A stretch of DNA of 64,000 bases from Cyanobacteria bacterium SZAS LIN-3 (GTDB lineage: Bacteria; Cyanobacteriota; Vampirovibrionia; Obscuribacterales; Obscuribacteraceae): assembly GCA_018266215.1 (NCBI GenBank), contig JAFEAV010000003.1:108025-172024 (forward strand), in the 5' to 3' direction. Positions 37,391 to 45,899 of this stretch are shown one piece after another. The notes below the pieces were generated by a model, which saw only the letters and a list, made by a program, of their open reading frames with translations, did not search any database and was not told the origin of the DNA. Position 1 is the first letter of the stretch. Every line of letters begins with the position of its first letter. A program made the position numbers and the translations under genes.

Positions 37391-39867
37391 AGAAGGATAA
37401 GGGTGAGAAAAAAATGAACGGCAGTGTGGTGGGTCGCAGTTTGCCTCACGACTCGGCCGCCTTGCATGTGACCGGCGAGTCGGTTTACATAGATGATATT
37501 GCGCCTCTGCGAAACGAACTTCTCGTCGGCTTCTTGGGCTCACCCTTTGCCCACGGTCGCATCAAAAAATTGGATTTGAGTGCGGCCCTTAAAATTGATG
37601 GAGTGGTGGCACTTTATACATATAAGGATCTGGCTTCCAATATATTTGGGCCGATAACCCAGGATGAAATTTTGCTCGTCGAAGACGAATCGCAATTTAT
37701 TGGCCAGCCTATTGTCGTCATCGCCGCCGAGAGCGCAGCGGCGATAAAGGCAGCCAGAGCCGCTATCGTGCTCGATATGGAAGAGCTTGAGCCGATTCTG
37801 AGCGTTGATCAGGCTATTGCCGCGGGGCAGTTTATCGACAAGCCCTATCGCATCAGTCGCGGCGATGTTGAGAAAGCCTTTGCCGAAGCCGACCATGTTA
37901 TCGAAGGGCGCCTGGTCATGTCCGGGGCCGACCATTTTTATCTCGAATCGCAGGCCTGTCTGGTTTATCCCGGTGAAATGGATCAGCTGGTAGTGCATTC
38001 ATCGACTCAGAATCCCTCGGAGGTCCAGCATGAGGTGGCTCATCTCCTGGGGCTCAATTTAAATCAGGTGGTCTGCATCATAAAGCGCATGGGCGGCGGA
38101 TTTGGCGGCAAGGAATGCCAGGCCACGCATGTGGCGGTGATGGCGGGTCTGGTGGCGCTCAAGACTAAGCGGCCGGCACGCATGGTTTTTGACAAAGACA
38201 CCGATATGAAAGTTACCGGCAAACGACATCCCTTTCAAAACGACTACAAAGTTGCGTTTACCGCAGACGGCGAAATAACTGCACTGCAGGCTAATCTTTA
38301 TGCCGATGGAGGTGCTTATAACGACCTCTCTACCGCTGTGCTCGGCCGCGCTCTTACTCATATCGATAACGCCTACTACATAGAGAATGTTTCGGTCGAG
38401 GGTAAAATCGCCCGCACTAACTTCCCTCCCAATACGGCCTTCCGCGGGTTTGGCGGACCCCAGGGTGTCCTCACCATCGAAAATATAATTGAAGAGATTG
38501 CCAATTATCTGGGTAAAGATGCCCTTGACCTGCGCATGCGCAATTGTTACGGCATCACCGACCGTAATACCACTCACTACGGCCAGCTGGTGGCCAACAA
38601 TACGCTGCCCAATTTGTTCAGTGAGCTTTATCAAAGTTCCGGTTACAAGAGCCGTCTGGCTAAGATCAAGCGCTTCAACGGCGAGTCCAGGACTCACCTC
38701 AAAGGCATGGCCATGACGGCGGTGAAGTTCGGCATTTCCTTTACCAATAATTTTCTCAACCAGGCCAATGCCCTGGTGAATATATATCTGGATGGTACTA
38801 TCCAGGTTTCCACCGGTGCTACCGAAATGGGGCAGGGGGTTAATACCAACATCAAAATGTTGGTAGCCGATGAGTTCTCGATCGACGCTGATCAGGTCAT
38901 TGTCATGACCACGTCCACCGAGAAAAACAACAATACCTCGGCTACAGCCGCTTCCGCCGCCACTGATTTAAATGGTGCGGCGGCGGTGAATGCTTGCCGC
39001 GAGTTGAAGGAAAAGCTCTCCCAGGTGGCGGCTCGCTATTTCGCTTCCAGGGAAGTGGGTATCGGTGCTTTCCCCAATCGCATTGTTTTCAAAGATGGAT
39101 TTGTCTTTGATGATCGTCGTCCTGACAATCGTCTTTCTTTTGCCCAGCTTGTAGTCACCGCCTATCGTGAACGGGTGCCTCTAGGTGCCAGGGGACACTA
39201 TGCCACCCAGGGAATAGGTTTTGATTGGAGTGTTGGTCAGGGTTCGCCCTTTCTCTATTTCACCAATGGTTGTTGTGTTTCGGAGGTCTTGATTGATCGC
39301 TTCACCGGCGAGCTCAAGGTGGAGCGGGTCGATATTTTGATGGACATCGGGCGCTCTATCAATCCCATGATCAACCGCGGTCAGATTATTGGTGCCTATA
39401 TCCAGGGGCAGGGCTGGCTGACTACCGAAGACCTGCGCTATTCGGATAAGGGAGCCCTGCTCTCCTATTCGCCGACGACTTATAAAATCCCCAATATTTA
39501 CGACATACCGCCAATTTTCAACGTTGCTGTTATTGAGAATGAATGTACTCTCAATGTGCGTGGCACCAAGGCTGTGGGTGAGCCGCCACTCTTGCTGGCC
39601 ATTGCCACCTGGGCGGCGGTCAAGAATGCCCTGTCCTACGTAAGTGGGGATGAAATCGCCACCCTGGCAACTCCGGCAACCGGAGAGGAGATCCTCTCCC
39701 GCCTGGCGTATTACGGCAGGGATAGGAGCAATGGCAAAAGTAACGGGGACGGGGCCCAGGCCGCTGCGATCAAGTCACCGGTTTTACCGCGGGCTCTTTC
39801 TCGATCGACCGGTCGGTCGCTGCGTGGTCAGGCACCGCGGGCCGCCGCCGCCGGCGCTAAGCGTTAG
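37387..39867 (+). CDS. xdhB: Xanthine dehydrogenase large, molybdopterin subunit
   Basis: 826 residues. Mo-cofactor motifs: RMGGGFGGKE near residue 235, TAFRGFGGPQG near 350, ATEMGQGVNTNI, and the active-site Glu in TKAVGEPPLLLA near 730. Oxidises hypoxanthine and xanthine to urate, the catabolic counterpart of the purine operon 14 kb upstream; aldehyde oxidation by a related enzyme cannot be excluded by sequence alone, though subunit order and XdhC support xanthine dehydrogenase. The last 55 residues are a basic, Ala/Gly/Ser-rich tail that looks disordered. Confidence 0.94.
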   Translation: MKKDKGEKKMNGSVVGRSLPHDSAALHVTGESVYIDDIAPLRNELLVGFLGSPFAHGRIKKLDLSAALKIDGVVALYTYKDLASNIFGPITQDEILLVEDESQFIGQPIVVIAAESAAAIKAARAAIVLDMEELEPILSVDQAIAAGQFIDKPYRISRGDVEKAFAEADHVIEGRLVMSGADHFYLESQACLVYPGEMDQLVVHSSTQNPSEVQHEVAHLLGLNLNQVVCIIKRMGGGFGGKECQATHVAVMAGLVALKTKRPARMVFDKDTDMKVTGKRHPFQNDYKVAFTADGEITALQANLYADGGAYNDLSTAVLGRALTHIDNAYYIENVSVEGKIARTNFPPNTAFRGFGGPQGVLTIENIIEEIANYLGKDALDLRMRNCYGITDRNTTHYGQLVANNTLPNLFSELYQSSGYKSRLAKIKRFNGESRTHLKGMAMTAVKFGISFTNNFLNQANALVNIYLDGTIQVSTGATEMGQGVNTNIKMLVADEFSIDADQVIVMTTSTEKNNNTSATAASAATDLNGAAAVNACRELKEKLSQVAARYFASREVGIGAFPNRIVFKDGFVFDDRRPDNRLSFAQLVVTAYRERVPLGARGHYATQGIGFDWSVGQGSPFLYFTNGCCVSEVLIDRFTGELKVERVDILMDIGRSINPMINRGQIIGAYIQGQGWLTTEDLRYSDKGALLSYSPTTYKIPNIYDIPPIFNVAVIENECTLNVRGTKAVGEPPLLLAIATWAAVKNALSYVSGDEIATLATPATGEEILSRLAYYGRDRSNGKSNGDGAQAAAIKSPVLPRALSRSTGRSLRGQAPRAAAAGAKR

Positions 39868-39876
39868 GTCGAGTCC

Positions 39877-40701
39877 ATGACCCTGGCTTATTTCGATAAA
39901 ATCAACGAATTGCTTGAGCAGGGTCAGCCCTTTGTCACGGTAACAATCGTTGATACTGCCGGTAGTGTGCCCCAGGATGTCGGGGCCAAGATGATTGTGG
40001 ACGCCGGCGGCAGATTATTCGGCACGGTGGGCGGTGGTAAGGTGGAGAGCCGAGCCATCAAAGAGGCGCAGGCGATGCTGCTTGAGGCGGACGGAAATAT
40101 GCCGACTGCCGGCATCGGCAACCGGACAAAATTTTGCAGCTGGAATCTGCAGAAAGATATTGGTATGACCTGCGGCGGCTCGGTCAGCGTATATTTTGAG
40201 GCTCAAAATTGGACCCGCTGGCAGATTGTAATCTTTGGTGCCGGTCATTGCGCGGCTGCTCTGATTCCACTTCTGTCGAAGCTTGATTGTTCGATCACCT
40301 GTGTCGATCACCGGCCTGAATGGTTGGAGAAAATCCCGCCTTCACCGCGTCTCAAAAAGATTCAAGTTTGTGAATATGTCGATTATGTAGCTCATCTAGC
40401 ACCTGGTAATTTTGTCTTATTGATGACCATGGGACATTCGACCGACAAGCCGATTCTATTGGAAATTTTCAAGCGCTATGCCGCTGGTCTGGCTATTTTT
40501 CCTTACCTTGGTGTGATTGGCAGCAAGGCCAAAGCGCACCGCCTGCATATGGATATTGTAGAAGCAGGTTTTGAAGACAAATACCCATTCTTCTGTCCTA
40601 TTGGTTTACCAATTGGGGGTAATGATCCCTCTGAGATAGCAATAAGTGTCGCCGCACAGTTGCTGGAAGAGAGAGACAAGCTCTACGTCTCTGAAAAGTA
40701 G
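39877..40701 (+). CDS. xdhC: XdhC, molybdenum cofactor insertion chaperone
   Basis: 274 residues. N-terminal domain with GSVPQDVGAKMIVD and GTVGGGKVESRAIKEA, then a Rossmann domain (VIFGAGHCAAALIPLL) and the ending GLPIGGNDPSEIAISVAAQ, all typical. It binds Moco, promotes its sulfuration and hands it to the dehydrogenase. Nine bases separate it from xdhB. The stop is at the left edge of an AT-richer, poorly coding region. Confidence 0.93.
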   Translation: MTLAYFDKINELLEQGQPFVTVTIVDTAGSVPQDVGAKMIVDAGGRLFGTVGGGKVESRAIKEAQAMLLEADGNMPTAGIGNRTKFCSWNLQKDIGMTCGGSVSVYFEAQNWTRWQIVIFGAGHCAAALIPLLSKLDCSITCVDHRPEWLEKIPPSPRLKKIQVCEYVDYVAHLAPGNFVLLMTMGHSTDKPILLEIFKRYAAGLAIFPYLGVIGSKAKAHRLHMDIVEAGFEDKYPFFCPIGLPIGGNDPSEIAISVAAQLLEERDKLYVSEK

Positions 40702-40940
40702 TGATGCTCGCGGGAATACCACTATTTGCAAGGGTAATGCCAGATTATTTTATAGAGGCTCCGCGGTATGTTAGCTGGCTTTGTTCCGTATGCACTGCTC
40801 ATCTCAGTATCCTTCCTGGGCATTTGTTTGGTGCTATTATCCTGAGTGAAAAATTAGGATTTATGCACTTGTTGCGTATCTTCCGAAGTATAATTAGGTC
40901 TGGTTTCCACAGAACGAGTCCTTAGTACTCTGCTTGTATC

Positions 40941-40952
40941 GGGCAATTGCCC
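40941..40952. repeat. 12-bp perfect palindrome
   Basis: GGGCAATTGCCC reads identically on both strands and is followed by AAAAG. It is about 240 bases after the xdhC stop. It could be a protein-binding site; with no loop it is a poor terminator. Confidence 0.35.
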
Positions 40953-41166
40953 AAAAGCAACTGTGCCTGTGGTGGTGGTTCGGGTGTCTATCCGAAACTG
41001 GTGGTTAGTGTGCAAGTGAGCGGAGGTGAGTGGTGCCGGCGAGTGGCTTTTTATATGGTTTTGTCGATGGGCTTTTTCAAAAGCTTCATTGCATGTAATG
41101 TGATGGGAAGCTGAGAAGGCGACCGTTCTAAGTCTCCCCTTTTGGCGCTAGCTTCGTTTCCCTCTT

Positions 41167-41586
41167 CTATATAAGTGCTGCTCTGGCAATTGGTAGTCTC
41201 GATAAATTGACACTGGTGCGACTGTTCGCTCTCTGAATATTTTGAGTTTTCCTCGCAAGTTGCTCTGATTTTTCGGCTAAGGCGCTTTGATCGGTACGCC
41301 CGGAGCCAATTTCCCGGTATAGATTTTGACAGGCGATTGATTCGCGGGCCTCTTGTTTTTGGGCGATGCTTGTGCTTCTCATTTGCAATGTCGTTCTGGC
41401 TGATTTTCTGTAAGTGCGTAGGTTGGTTGTTCTGTGCTGTGCCGAACTGACCAACTGGTTTGTAGAATTGTGCTCTTGCTGTACGGGCGTATGGTAAGAC
41501 TTGTTTTTTTTGTTGTTCTCGATGGGGCCCGCCGAAAGCCAGTGGTGGACTGTCAATACAGCGATTAGCCCGATATTTTTTTTCAA
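41167..41586 (-). CDS. Doubtful small exported protein
   Basis: 139 codons from a TTG. The beginning, MKKNIGLIAVLTVHHWLSAG, resembles a short signal peptide, and the rest is rich in Asn, Gln, Ser, Thr and Arg. There is no family resemblance, the ribosome site is weak (GGGATAAG), and an overlapping 179-codon frame in another phase is equally open. It may be random or a decayed gene in the AT-richer interval. Confidence 0.2.
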   Translation of the reverse strand: MKKNIGLIAVLTVHHWLSAGPIENNKKNKSYHTPVQQEHNSTNQLVSSAQHRTTNLRTYRKSARTTLQMRSTSIAQKQEARESIACQNLYREIGSGRTDQSALAEKSEQLARKTQNIQRANSRTSVNLSRLPIARAALI

Positions 41587-41809
41587 GCATTTCTTATCCC
41601 GGCTCAGGAAAACATTCTTGTCACCTCGGAAGTTTTTCGTACCATTATTTGTAATTGGCTTGGGGAGCTGATTCTGGGGCCTCCGCCTTGCCGATGGTGC
41701 AATAGGTAGCGGACTGTTTTATCCTGATAAAAACGCAACTATGTCAGATACTTATGTGATTGACCTGGTATTATGTTGTTGGGGGACTTTTGCAACTTAG
41801 GAGAGGTTT

Positions 41810-41890
41810 ATGCCTGGCTCGGCGGAGCCTGTTTGCATTTACCGCGTTTGCATATGGGCGCAAAATATCCACAATCTATTGAAACTCTAA
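41810..41890 (+). CDS. 26-codon leader-like ORF with strong ribosome site
   Basis: AGGAGAGG (41799-41806) stands six bases (from AGGAG) before ATG 41810, the best Shine-Dalgarno in this area. The frame encodes 26 residues (begins MPGSAEPVCIYRVC) and ends TAA at 41888-41890, inside the start of the zinc-ribbon gene in a different frame. It may be a leader peptide controlling that gene, or a sign that the annotated start region contains a frameshift. Confidence 0.35.
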   Translation: MPGSAEPVCIYRVCIWAQNIHNLLKL

Positions 41891-43227
41891 AGCGACTTTT
41901 CCCAGTTCGTGGGAAAGCTCTGGCCAATACTCATCCGGAAATCGCAGCGGAATGGCATCCTACTAAGAACAAGGGATACTCTCCAGCGCAATTTAGTTAC
42001 GGATCCAACGTATCGTGCTGGTGGAAGTGCTCCACTAATCCAGCCCATGTCTGGTTGGCACGTATTTACAATCGCACCCTGCAGGGCTCGGGCTGTCCGA
42101 CCTGTCATCTGGGCGCGGCGACTGATCTTTCTGACTATCCGGGCGTTTTGAAAATGTTCGTCGCGAGTAAGAATCGCGGTATTGACCCGCACAAATTACC
42201 ATGGCATGCCAAGGTCTGGTGGAAGTGCCCCAAGGCAAAGGATCACGAGTGGAAATCAACGTTCAACCGTCGTCCTGGAGAAAGATGTCCATTTTGTCGC
42301 GGTAAAAAGGCTTCCAGTACAAACAATTTGACTCTCAACGAAGCCATCCTCAAGCAGTGGCATCCGACCAAGAACGGTAAGTTGCGTCCTGAAAACTTCT
42401 GTCTCGGTAGCGCCAAGCGGGTCTGGTGGAAGTGCAAGAAGGGCAAAGACCACGAATGGCAAGCGCGCATTATGACGCGCACCAGAGGTGAGGGCGGCTG
42501 CCCTTACTGTCTCAATCAAAAAGTTTCGCAGACCAATAATCTTGCTACCCTGCATCCTGAGATTCTCAGTCAGTGGCATCCGGTGCTCAACGGCAGATTG
42601 AAGCCCGAAGATGTGACCGGAGCCTCCACTCTCAAAGTATGGTGGAAATGTCCCAAAGGACCGGATCATGAATGGCAGGCCCTTGTGCTCTCGCGTACGA
42701 CTTTGAAAACCGGTTGTCCGTATTGTTGCAACAAGAAATTGTCAGTCACCAATTGCCTCACGACTATGAATCCGAAGGCGGCAACCGAGTGGCATCCGAC
42801 CAAAAACGGTAAGTTGAAGCCGGAGCATGTGATTGGTTTGACCTTCAAGAAGGCATGGTTCCTCTGTTCAAACTGTGGGCATGAGTGGCGCACTTCGCCC
42901 CAACTGCGCACCGCCAGAGGCTATGGTTGCCCTGCCTGTCGCTATGAAAAGGTGCGAGTGGCTCGCAAAAAGGAACTGGAACTCAACCGGGTCGATAAGG
43001 ATGTGGTGGAGGAAACGAAACCAAAAGCTGCTTCCAAAGCCAGGGCCGCATCAAAAACAAAGGTAAAGGCCAAGCCTGCTCAAGCCGCGAAGCCGGTTAA
43101 GGCAAGCACGGTCGCTAAAACTACAAAAGTAGCCAAAACTACAAAAGTAGCCGCGACTACAAAGGCGAAAAAGCCCGCCAGGACAACGGCGACCAAAAAG
43201 ACAAAGGCTAAAAAGTCGGCCAAATAG
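41854..43227 (+). CDS. Five-repeat zinc-ribbon protein (DUF4379-like) with histone-like tail
   Basis: 457 residues from the ATG at 41854; the frame is open back to ATG 41773 but that extension looks unrelated and lacks a ribosome site. Five repeats of about 65-70 residues each contain a W-H-P-T-K-N type motif, a WWKC motif, an H-E-W motif and a CPxC pair, the treble-clef zinc-ribbon pattern of DUF4379. Repeat 2 lacks WHPTKN and repeat 5 has WFLCSNCGHEW. From about 375 the tail is Lys/Ala/Thr-rich (KPAQAAKPVKASTVAKTTK), like histone H1 or HU-type extensions. The whole protein is very basic and probably binds nucleic acid. It has no nuclease domain. Confidence 0.8.
   Translation: MGAKYPQSIETLKRLFPVRGKALANTHPEIAAEWHPTKNKGYSPAQFSYGSNVSCWWKCSTNPAHVWLARIYNRTLQGSGCPTCHLGAATDLSDYPGVLKMFVASKNRGIDPHKLPWHAKVWWKCPKAKDHEWKSTFNRRPGERCPFCRGKKASSTNNLTLNEAILKQWHPTKNGKLRPENFCLGSAKRVWWKCKKGKDHEWQARIMTRTRGEGGCPYCLNQKVSQTNNLATLHPEILSQWHPVLNGRLKPEDVTGASTLKVWWKCPKGPDHEWQALVLSRTTLKTGCPYCCNKKLSVTNCLTTMNPKAATEWHPTKNGKLKPEHVIGLTFKKAWFLCSNCGHEWRTSPQLRTARGYGCPACRYEKVRVARKKELELNRVDKDVVEETKPKAASKARAASKTKVKAKPAQAAKPVKASTVAKTTKVAKTTKVAATTKAKKPARTTATKKTKAKKSAK
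43117..43152 (+). repeat. Two exact 18-base tandem copies in the basic tail
   Basis: AAAACTACAAAAGTAGCC occurs at 43117-43134 and again at 43135-43152, encoding repeated K-T-T-K-V-A. Exact identity points to recent in-frame duplication by slippage. Confidence 0.8.
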
Positions 43228-43279
43228 TCCCAAATTCTGGCTATTATTTAGCGCGAGTCTCTTTGTAGAGTGATCGTAA

Positions 43280-43870
43280 ATGCCATTGCCAAGGGGCGGC
43301 TGGATTGTTTTTGTCTGCTTGCTTCTGCTACTGGCAGGAGGGAGTCACTGCGCCCTGGCGTCGCCGGAGAAACCCAAAATCGACATTCGTGAAATAAAAC
43401 AGGACGGTCACACCTTTGTGGTCGGCACTACCATCATTGATTCTCCTCGCGAGACAGTGTGGCGGGTGCTCACGGATTACGAGAGGGCGACCAGGGTATT
43501 TGCCAATCTTTCCAAAAGTGAAGTGCTGGAGCGTCAGGGCAATACAGTGAAGTTGCATCAGATAGTCAAGCCCGGCTATTTCCCATTTACCTTTGACTAT
43601 GTGGTGGATATGAAGGCCTTAGAACCAGAATCTATCGAATGGCACAGGGTATCAGGGTCTTTTGACGCCTACGACGGCGCCTGGAAGCTGGAGAAACCAC
43701 GCGAGCCGGAGCACTCCAACTGCACTCGTGTAACTTATGAAGTTTACCTTGACGCAAATAAATTTATCCCGCAATGGCTTCTCCGGCGCAGTCTTAAGGG
43801 CTATATGCCGGAGGTGTTTGACTCGGTGCGGCGGGAGTTGAAGCGACAAAAAACAGCTTTCAATGGTTAA
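43280..43870 (+). CDS. Exported START/SRPBCC-domain protein
   Basis: 196 residues. A signal peptide (IVFVCLLLLLAGGSHCALA) is followed by a polyketide cyclase/dehydrase-like lipid-binding fold: VVGTTIIDSPRETVWRVLTD is the classical first strand-helix, then ADYERA-like segment DYERATRVFANL and a C-terminal helix (about 160-190). These domains bind hydrophobic ligands; export is unusual and suggests a role in envelope lipid or quinone handling. Ligand unknown. Confidence 0.8.
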   Translation: MPLPRGGWIVFVCLLLLLAGGSHCALASPEKPKIDIREIKQDGHTFVVGTTIIDSPRETVWRVLTDYERATRVFANLSKSEVLERQGNTVKLHQIVKPGYFPFTFDYVVDMKALEPESIEWHRVSGSFDAYDGAWKLEKPREPEHSNCTRVTYEVYLDANKFIPQWLLRRSLKGYMPEVFDSVRRELKRQKTAFNG

Positions 43871-43908
43871 ACTGTATTGTTCTCAGCTTGCAGGAATAAA
43901 ATAACTTC

Positions 43909-44280
43909 GTGGGCCGGAAACATCTATTCGCTATCTTTGGATCAATCTTTGGCTTCTTACTGGTAACCGGGATTGGGTATTTCATCGGCTATGCCTACAC
44001 CTGGGATCAGTTTCGCCAGCGACCGAAAATTGGCGCTGAGCCTTTGAAGATGAAGCTGGTTTTTGCCGTCTCCGACATCGCGCCCGGTCAGCAAATCGAT
44101 TTCAATAGTGTGGAAGAAAGGCATGATTTGCGGTCCAACGTCGCCCTCGACGCTTTCAGCTTCAGCTCGGACATGCTGGGGAGAAGGGCTAAATGGCCTA
44201 TCGCGAAGGGTTCGTATATCAGTCGGCATGATCTTATTCCGCAAGCAGTGGAAAATAAGGGGCTGAAGAAAAATGACTGA
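43909..44280 (+). CDS. Membrane-anchored SAF-domain protein
   Basis: 123 residues from GTG with AGGAAT upstream. N-terminal helix FAIFGSIFGFLLVTGIGYFI, then a SAF domain (KLVFAVSDIAPGQQIDFNSV, LGRRAKWPIAKGSYISRHDL). SAF domains occur in CpaB/FlgA-type proteins of pilus and flagellar assembly. This protein is shorter than CpaB and no pilus genes are nearby. It overlaps the following paralogue by eight bases. Confidence 0.75.
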   Translation: MGRKHLFAIFGSIFGFLLVTGIGYFIGYAYTWDQFRQRPKIGAEPLKMKLVFAVSDIAPGQQIDFNSVEERHDLRSNVALDAFSFSSDMLGRRAKWPIAKGSYISRHDLIPQAVENKGLKKND

Positions 44281-44659
44281 AGCTCAGGATGTCAGTGCTG
44301 AAACTCAGCCGGAGACCGGCTTTCAGTTAAAGAAAGTGCCTCCCTTCTGGCTTGCTGTCATAATACTGGCAATGTTTGGTGCGGCGCTCTGGGCCGGTGG
44401 TGAAATCGCCAAGGGTGAGATTGCGCAGCAGCAGCTTGATTCTATTACCGCTCAGGGTAAGGTTTTACGGGTGAAAGCGGACATCGCTCCCGGGGCTGAG
44501 ATTACTCCCGAGGCAGTGGAAGTGGTCGACACTTTTGCCAATCGTGTGGAGCCATATTGCCTGACAAGCCCAAGCTCGGCCCTTGGTAAAAAGACGCGTT
44601 ACGGTCTGGAGCGCGGGCAGGTGATTACTGTGCGCGATCTGGAGACCGGGACTCACTAG
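44273..44659 (+). CDS. Membrane-anchored SAF-domain protein, paralogue
   Basis: 128 residues. Cytoplasmic start rich in Glu/Gln, one helix (PFWLAVIILAMFGAALWAGG), then a SAF domain (LRVKADIAPGAEITPEAVEV, and KKTRYGLERGQVITVRDL). Same layout as the previous gene with low identity, so an old tandem duplication. The pair may form a heteromer in the periplasm. Function unknown; the SAF fold suggests peptidoglycan or sugar contact. Confidence 0.75.
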   Translation: MTEAQDVSAETQPETGFQLKKVPPFWLAVIILAMFGAALWAGGEIAKGEIAQQQLDSITAQGKVLRVKADIAPGAEITPEAVEVVDTFANRVEPYCLTSPSSALGKKTRYGLERGQVITVRDLETGTH

Positions 44660-45104
44660 AAGGCCCAGGATGGGGCCAGTTGTGATTAGTTTTCAGGATG
44701 GAGTTGATTTGCCTTTTGGCACGTGCCAGGAGCTTTTCATTGTCTTCGTCATCCCCGCTCTCGGCCCCTGAACCATTAAAGAACACGGCCATATCGATGT
44801 CTCCGGGAAGGTGCTCAATGAAGGTATGTATCCCCGCCACTCCCCCATTTTTGAAATAAAATGTGCCTCTTTGCCCGTCATATGAGTCCGCAATTGGCTC
44901 AACGACGGCGTTGGCTTCCTTTCGGCGTGGTGTTGGTGGTACCACCACATCCCAGCCCAGACCAAAGAATGTACCGTTTGGGCGTGGTGTCATTGGCGGT
45001 GCGGGCGGGGCAAGCATAGCTTCGCGCGAGGCCAGACACTCGTAATTGTCAACAGCACAGCGCAGATGATATGTGTATTCGGTTGAGAACGTTTCACTGA
45101 CCAA
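44625..45104 (-). pseudogene. Remnant of a beta-lactamase-fold serine hydrolase
   Basis: About 159 codons. The sequence from TPRPNGTFFGLGWDVVV through YFKNGGVAGIHTFIEHLP and DIDMAVFFNGSG matches the C-terminal third of class C beta-lactamase/penicillin-binding-protein-like hydrolases (GLGW block, NGG-x-G block and a final strand). The catalytic S-x-x-K and Y-x-N parts are absent: upstream in this frame there is a stop codon (TAA) and then the ion-channel gene. The likely start is only a TTG overlapping the channel's stop. Most simply a truncated gene left by deletion. It also overlaps the convergent SAF gene by 35 bases. Confidence 0.6.
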
Positions 45105-45882
45105 TGTCCCGGGTTAACATTGGTTCTTCCGGATCCTTAGCGGCATTACTGGTGCTGTCTGCGATGTGCAGACCGACCAGGCGGGCAACCAGGATTGATA
45201 AATAGAGCTGGCCAAAAATCGCTTCCATCCAGCTAAATGTGCGCGCCATCTGACTCACCGGTGTGATATCGCCAAAGCCGGCGGTGGAAATCGTGCAAAA
45301 GCTGAAGTAGGTAAATAGGGTGAAGCGGTCGTGTATGCTTATCGGCAGGCCTTCTCCCGCTGTGCCATGATAAAACTGATCGATTTTAAATGAGGTTGCA
45401 TCATGCATGTCGAGGACAAAGAAGAACATGCCGAAGGACATGCCTATCATCAAATAGAAACAAATGGCGCCGCAGATGCGATTGACGTTGACCTGTCCTG
45501 AAAAAACATCTCTGATGATCAGAAACGAAGCGTACAGTAAATAGATAAGCGCCAAAATATCGCTCGTCATGCGGAAAGTCTTGGTGTGCATGGGTGGCAC
45601 CATGAAGACATTGGAGACTATGAGCATGATTGAAATGGTGAGACCGACTATCAGCATGGTTACCGCCATGCGCCGATTTTGGTCGGTGGCAACAGTAATT
45701 GTCGTCACTAAAAAGAGCGACAAAAATGTTATGGCCGCACGGCTATAGGGGCCGTCTGTTGTGCTGGCGCTGAGCAGACCGAGGAGGCACAAACTGATCA
45801 GCAGGCCGATATAGCTGCGCGGTCCGACCAGTTGTCTCATGAGACGCAGTCTGGGTTTCAATTTTACCTTTGGGGTGTTCAT
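45094..45882 (-). CDS. Six-helix potassium-type ion channel
   Basis: 262 residues. Hydrophobic segments at about 24-40, 48-66, 73-93, 106-124, 136-157 and 214-236; the pore loop before the last helix reads FCTISTAGFGDITPV, with the selectivity filter GFGD at 202-205 (GYGD is usual; GFGD is a known functional variant). The fourth segment lacks the regular Arg series of voltage sensors, so it is probably not voltage gated. There is no RCK/TrkA domain. It lies 17 bases after the DUF4388/GGDEF-like gene, probably in one transcript. Confidence 0.87.
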   Translation of the reverse strand: MNTPKVKLKPRLRLMRQLVGPRSYIGLLISLCLLGLLSASTTDGPYSRAAITFLSLFLVTTITVATDQNRRMAVTMLIVGLTISIMLIVSNVFMVPPMHTKTFRMTSDILALIYLLYASFLIIRDVFSGQVNVNRICGAICFYLMIGMSFGMFFFVLDMHDATSFKIDQFYHGTAGEGLPISIHDRFTLFTYFSFCTISTAGFGDITPVSQMARTFSWMEAIFGQLYLSILVARLVGLHIADSTSNAAKDPEEPMLTRDIGQ

Positions 45883-45899
45883 TGATTCTGGCGGCTATT

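Larger units (their letters stand above)
40702..41772. other. AT-richer kilobase without convincing genes
   Basis: This 1.07-kb interval is the only gap over 300 bases. It is visibly richer in T runs and A/T than its neighbours. It holds a perfect palindrome GGGCAATTGCCC (40941-40952), an AT hairpin TTTTATC/GATAAAA (41717-41732), a 74-codon plus frame (40701-40925) and overlapping minus frames at 41051-41590, none resembling a known family. No tRNA, terminal repeats or transposase remnant were recognised. Confidence 0.6.

Noticed and set aside
36599..37543. 314-codon open frame on the minus strand
   Set aside because: It is antisense to the well-conserved xanthine dehydrogenase small-subunit gene and has no domain resemblance; it results from codon bias in the real gene.
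40701..40925. 74-codon plus-strand frame after xdhC
   Set aside because: No family resemblance, atypical composition and poor ribosome site; kept only as part of the poorly coding interval.
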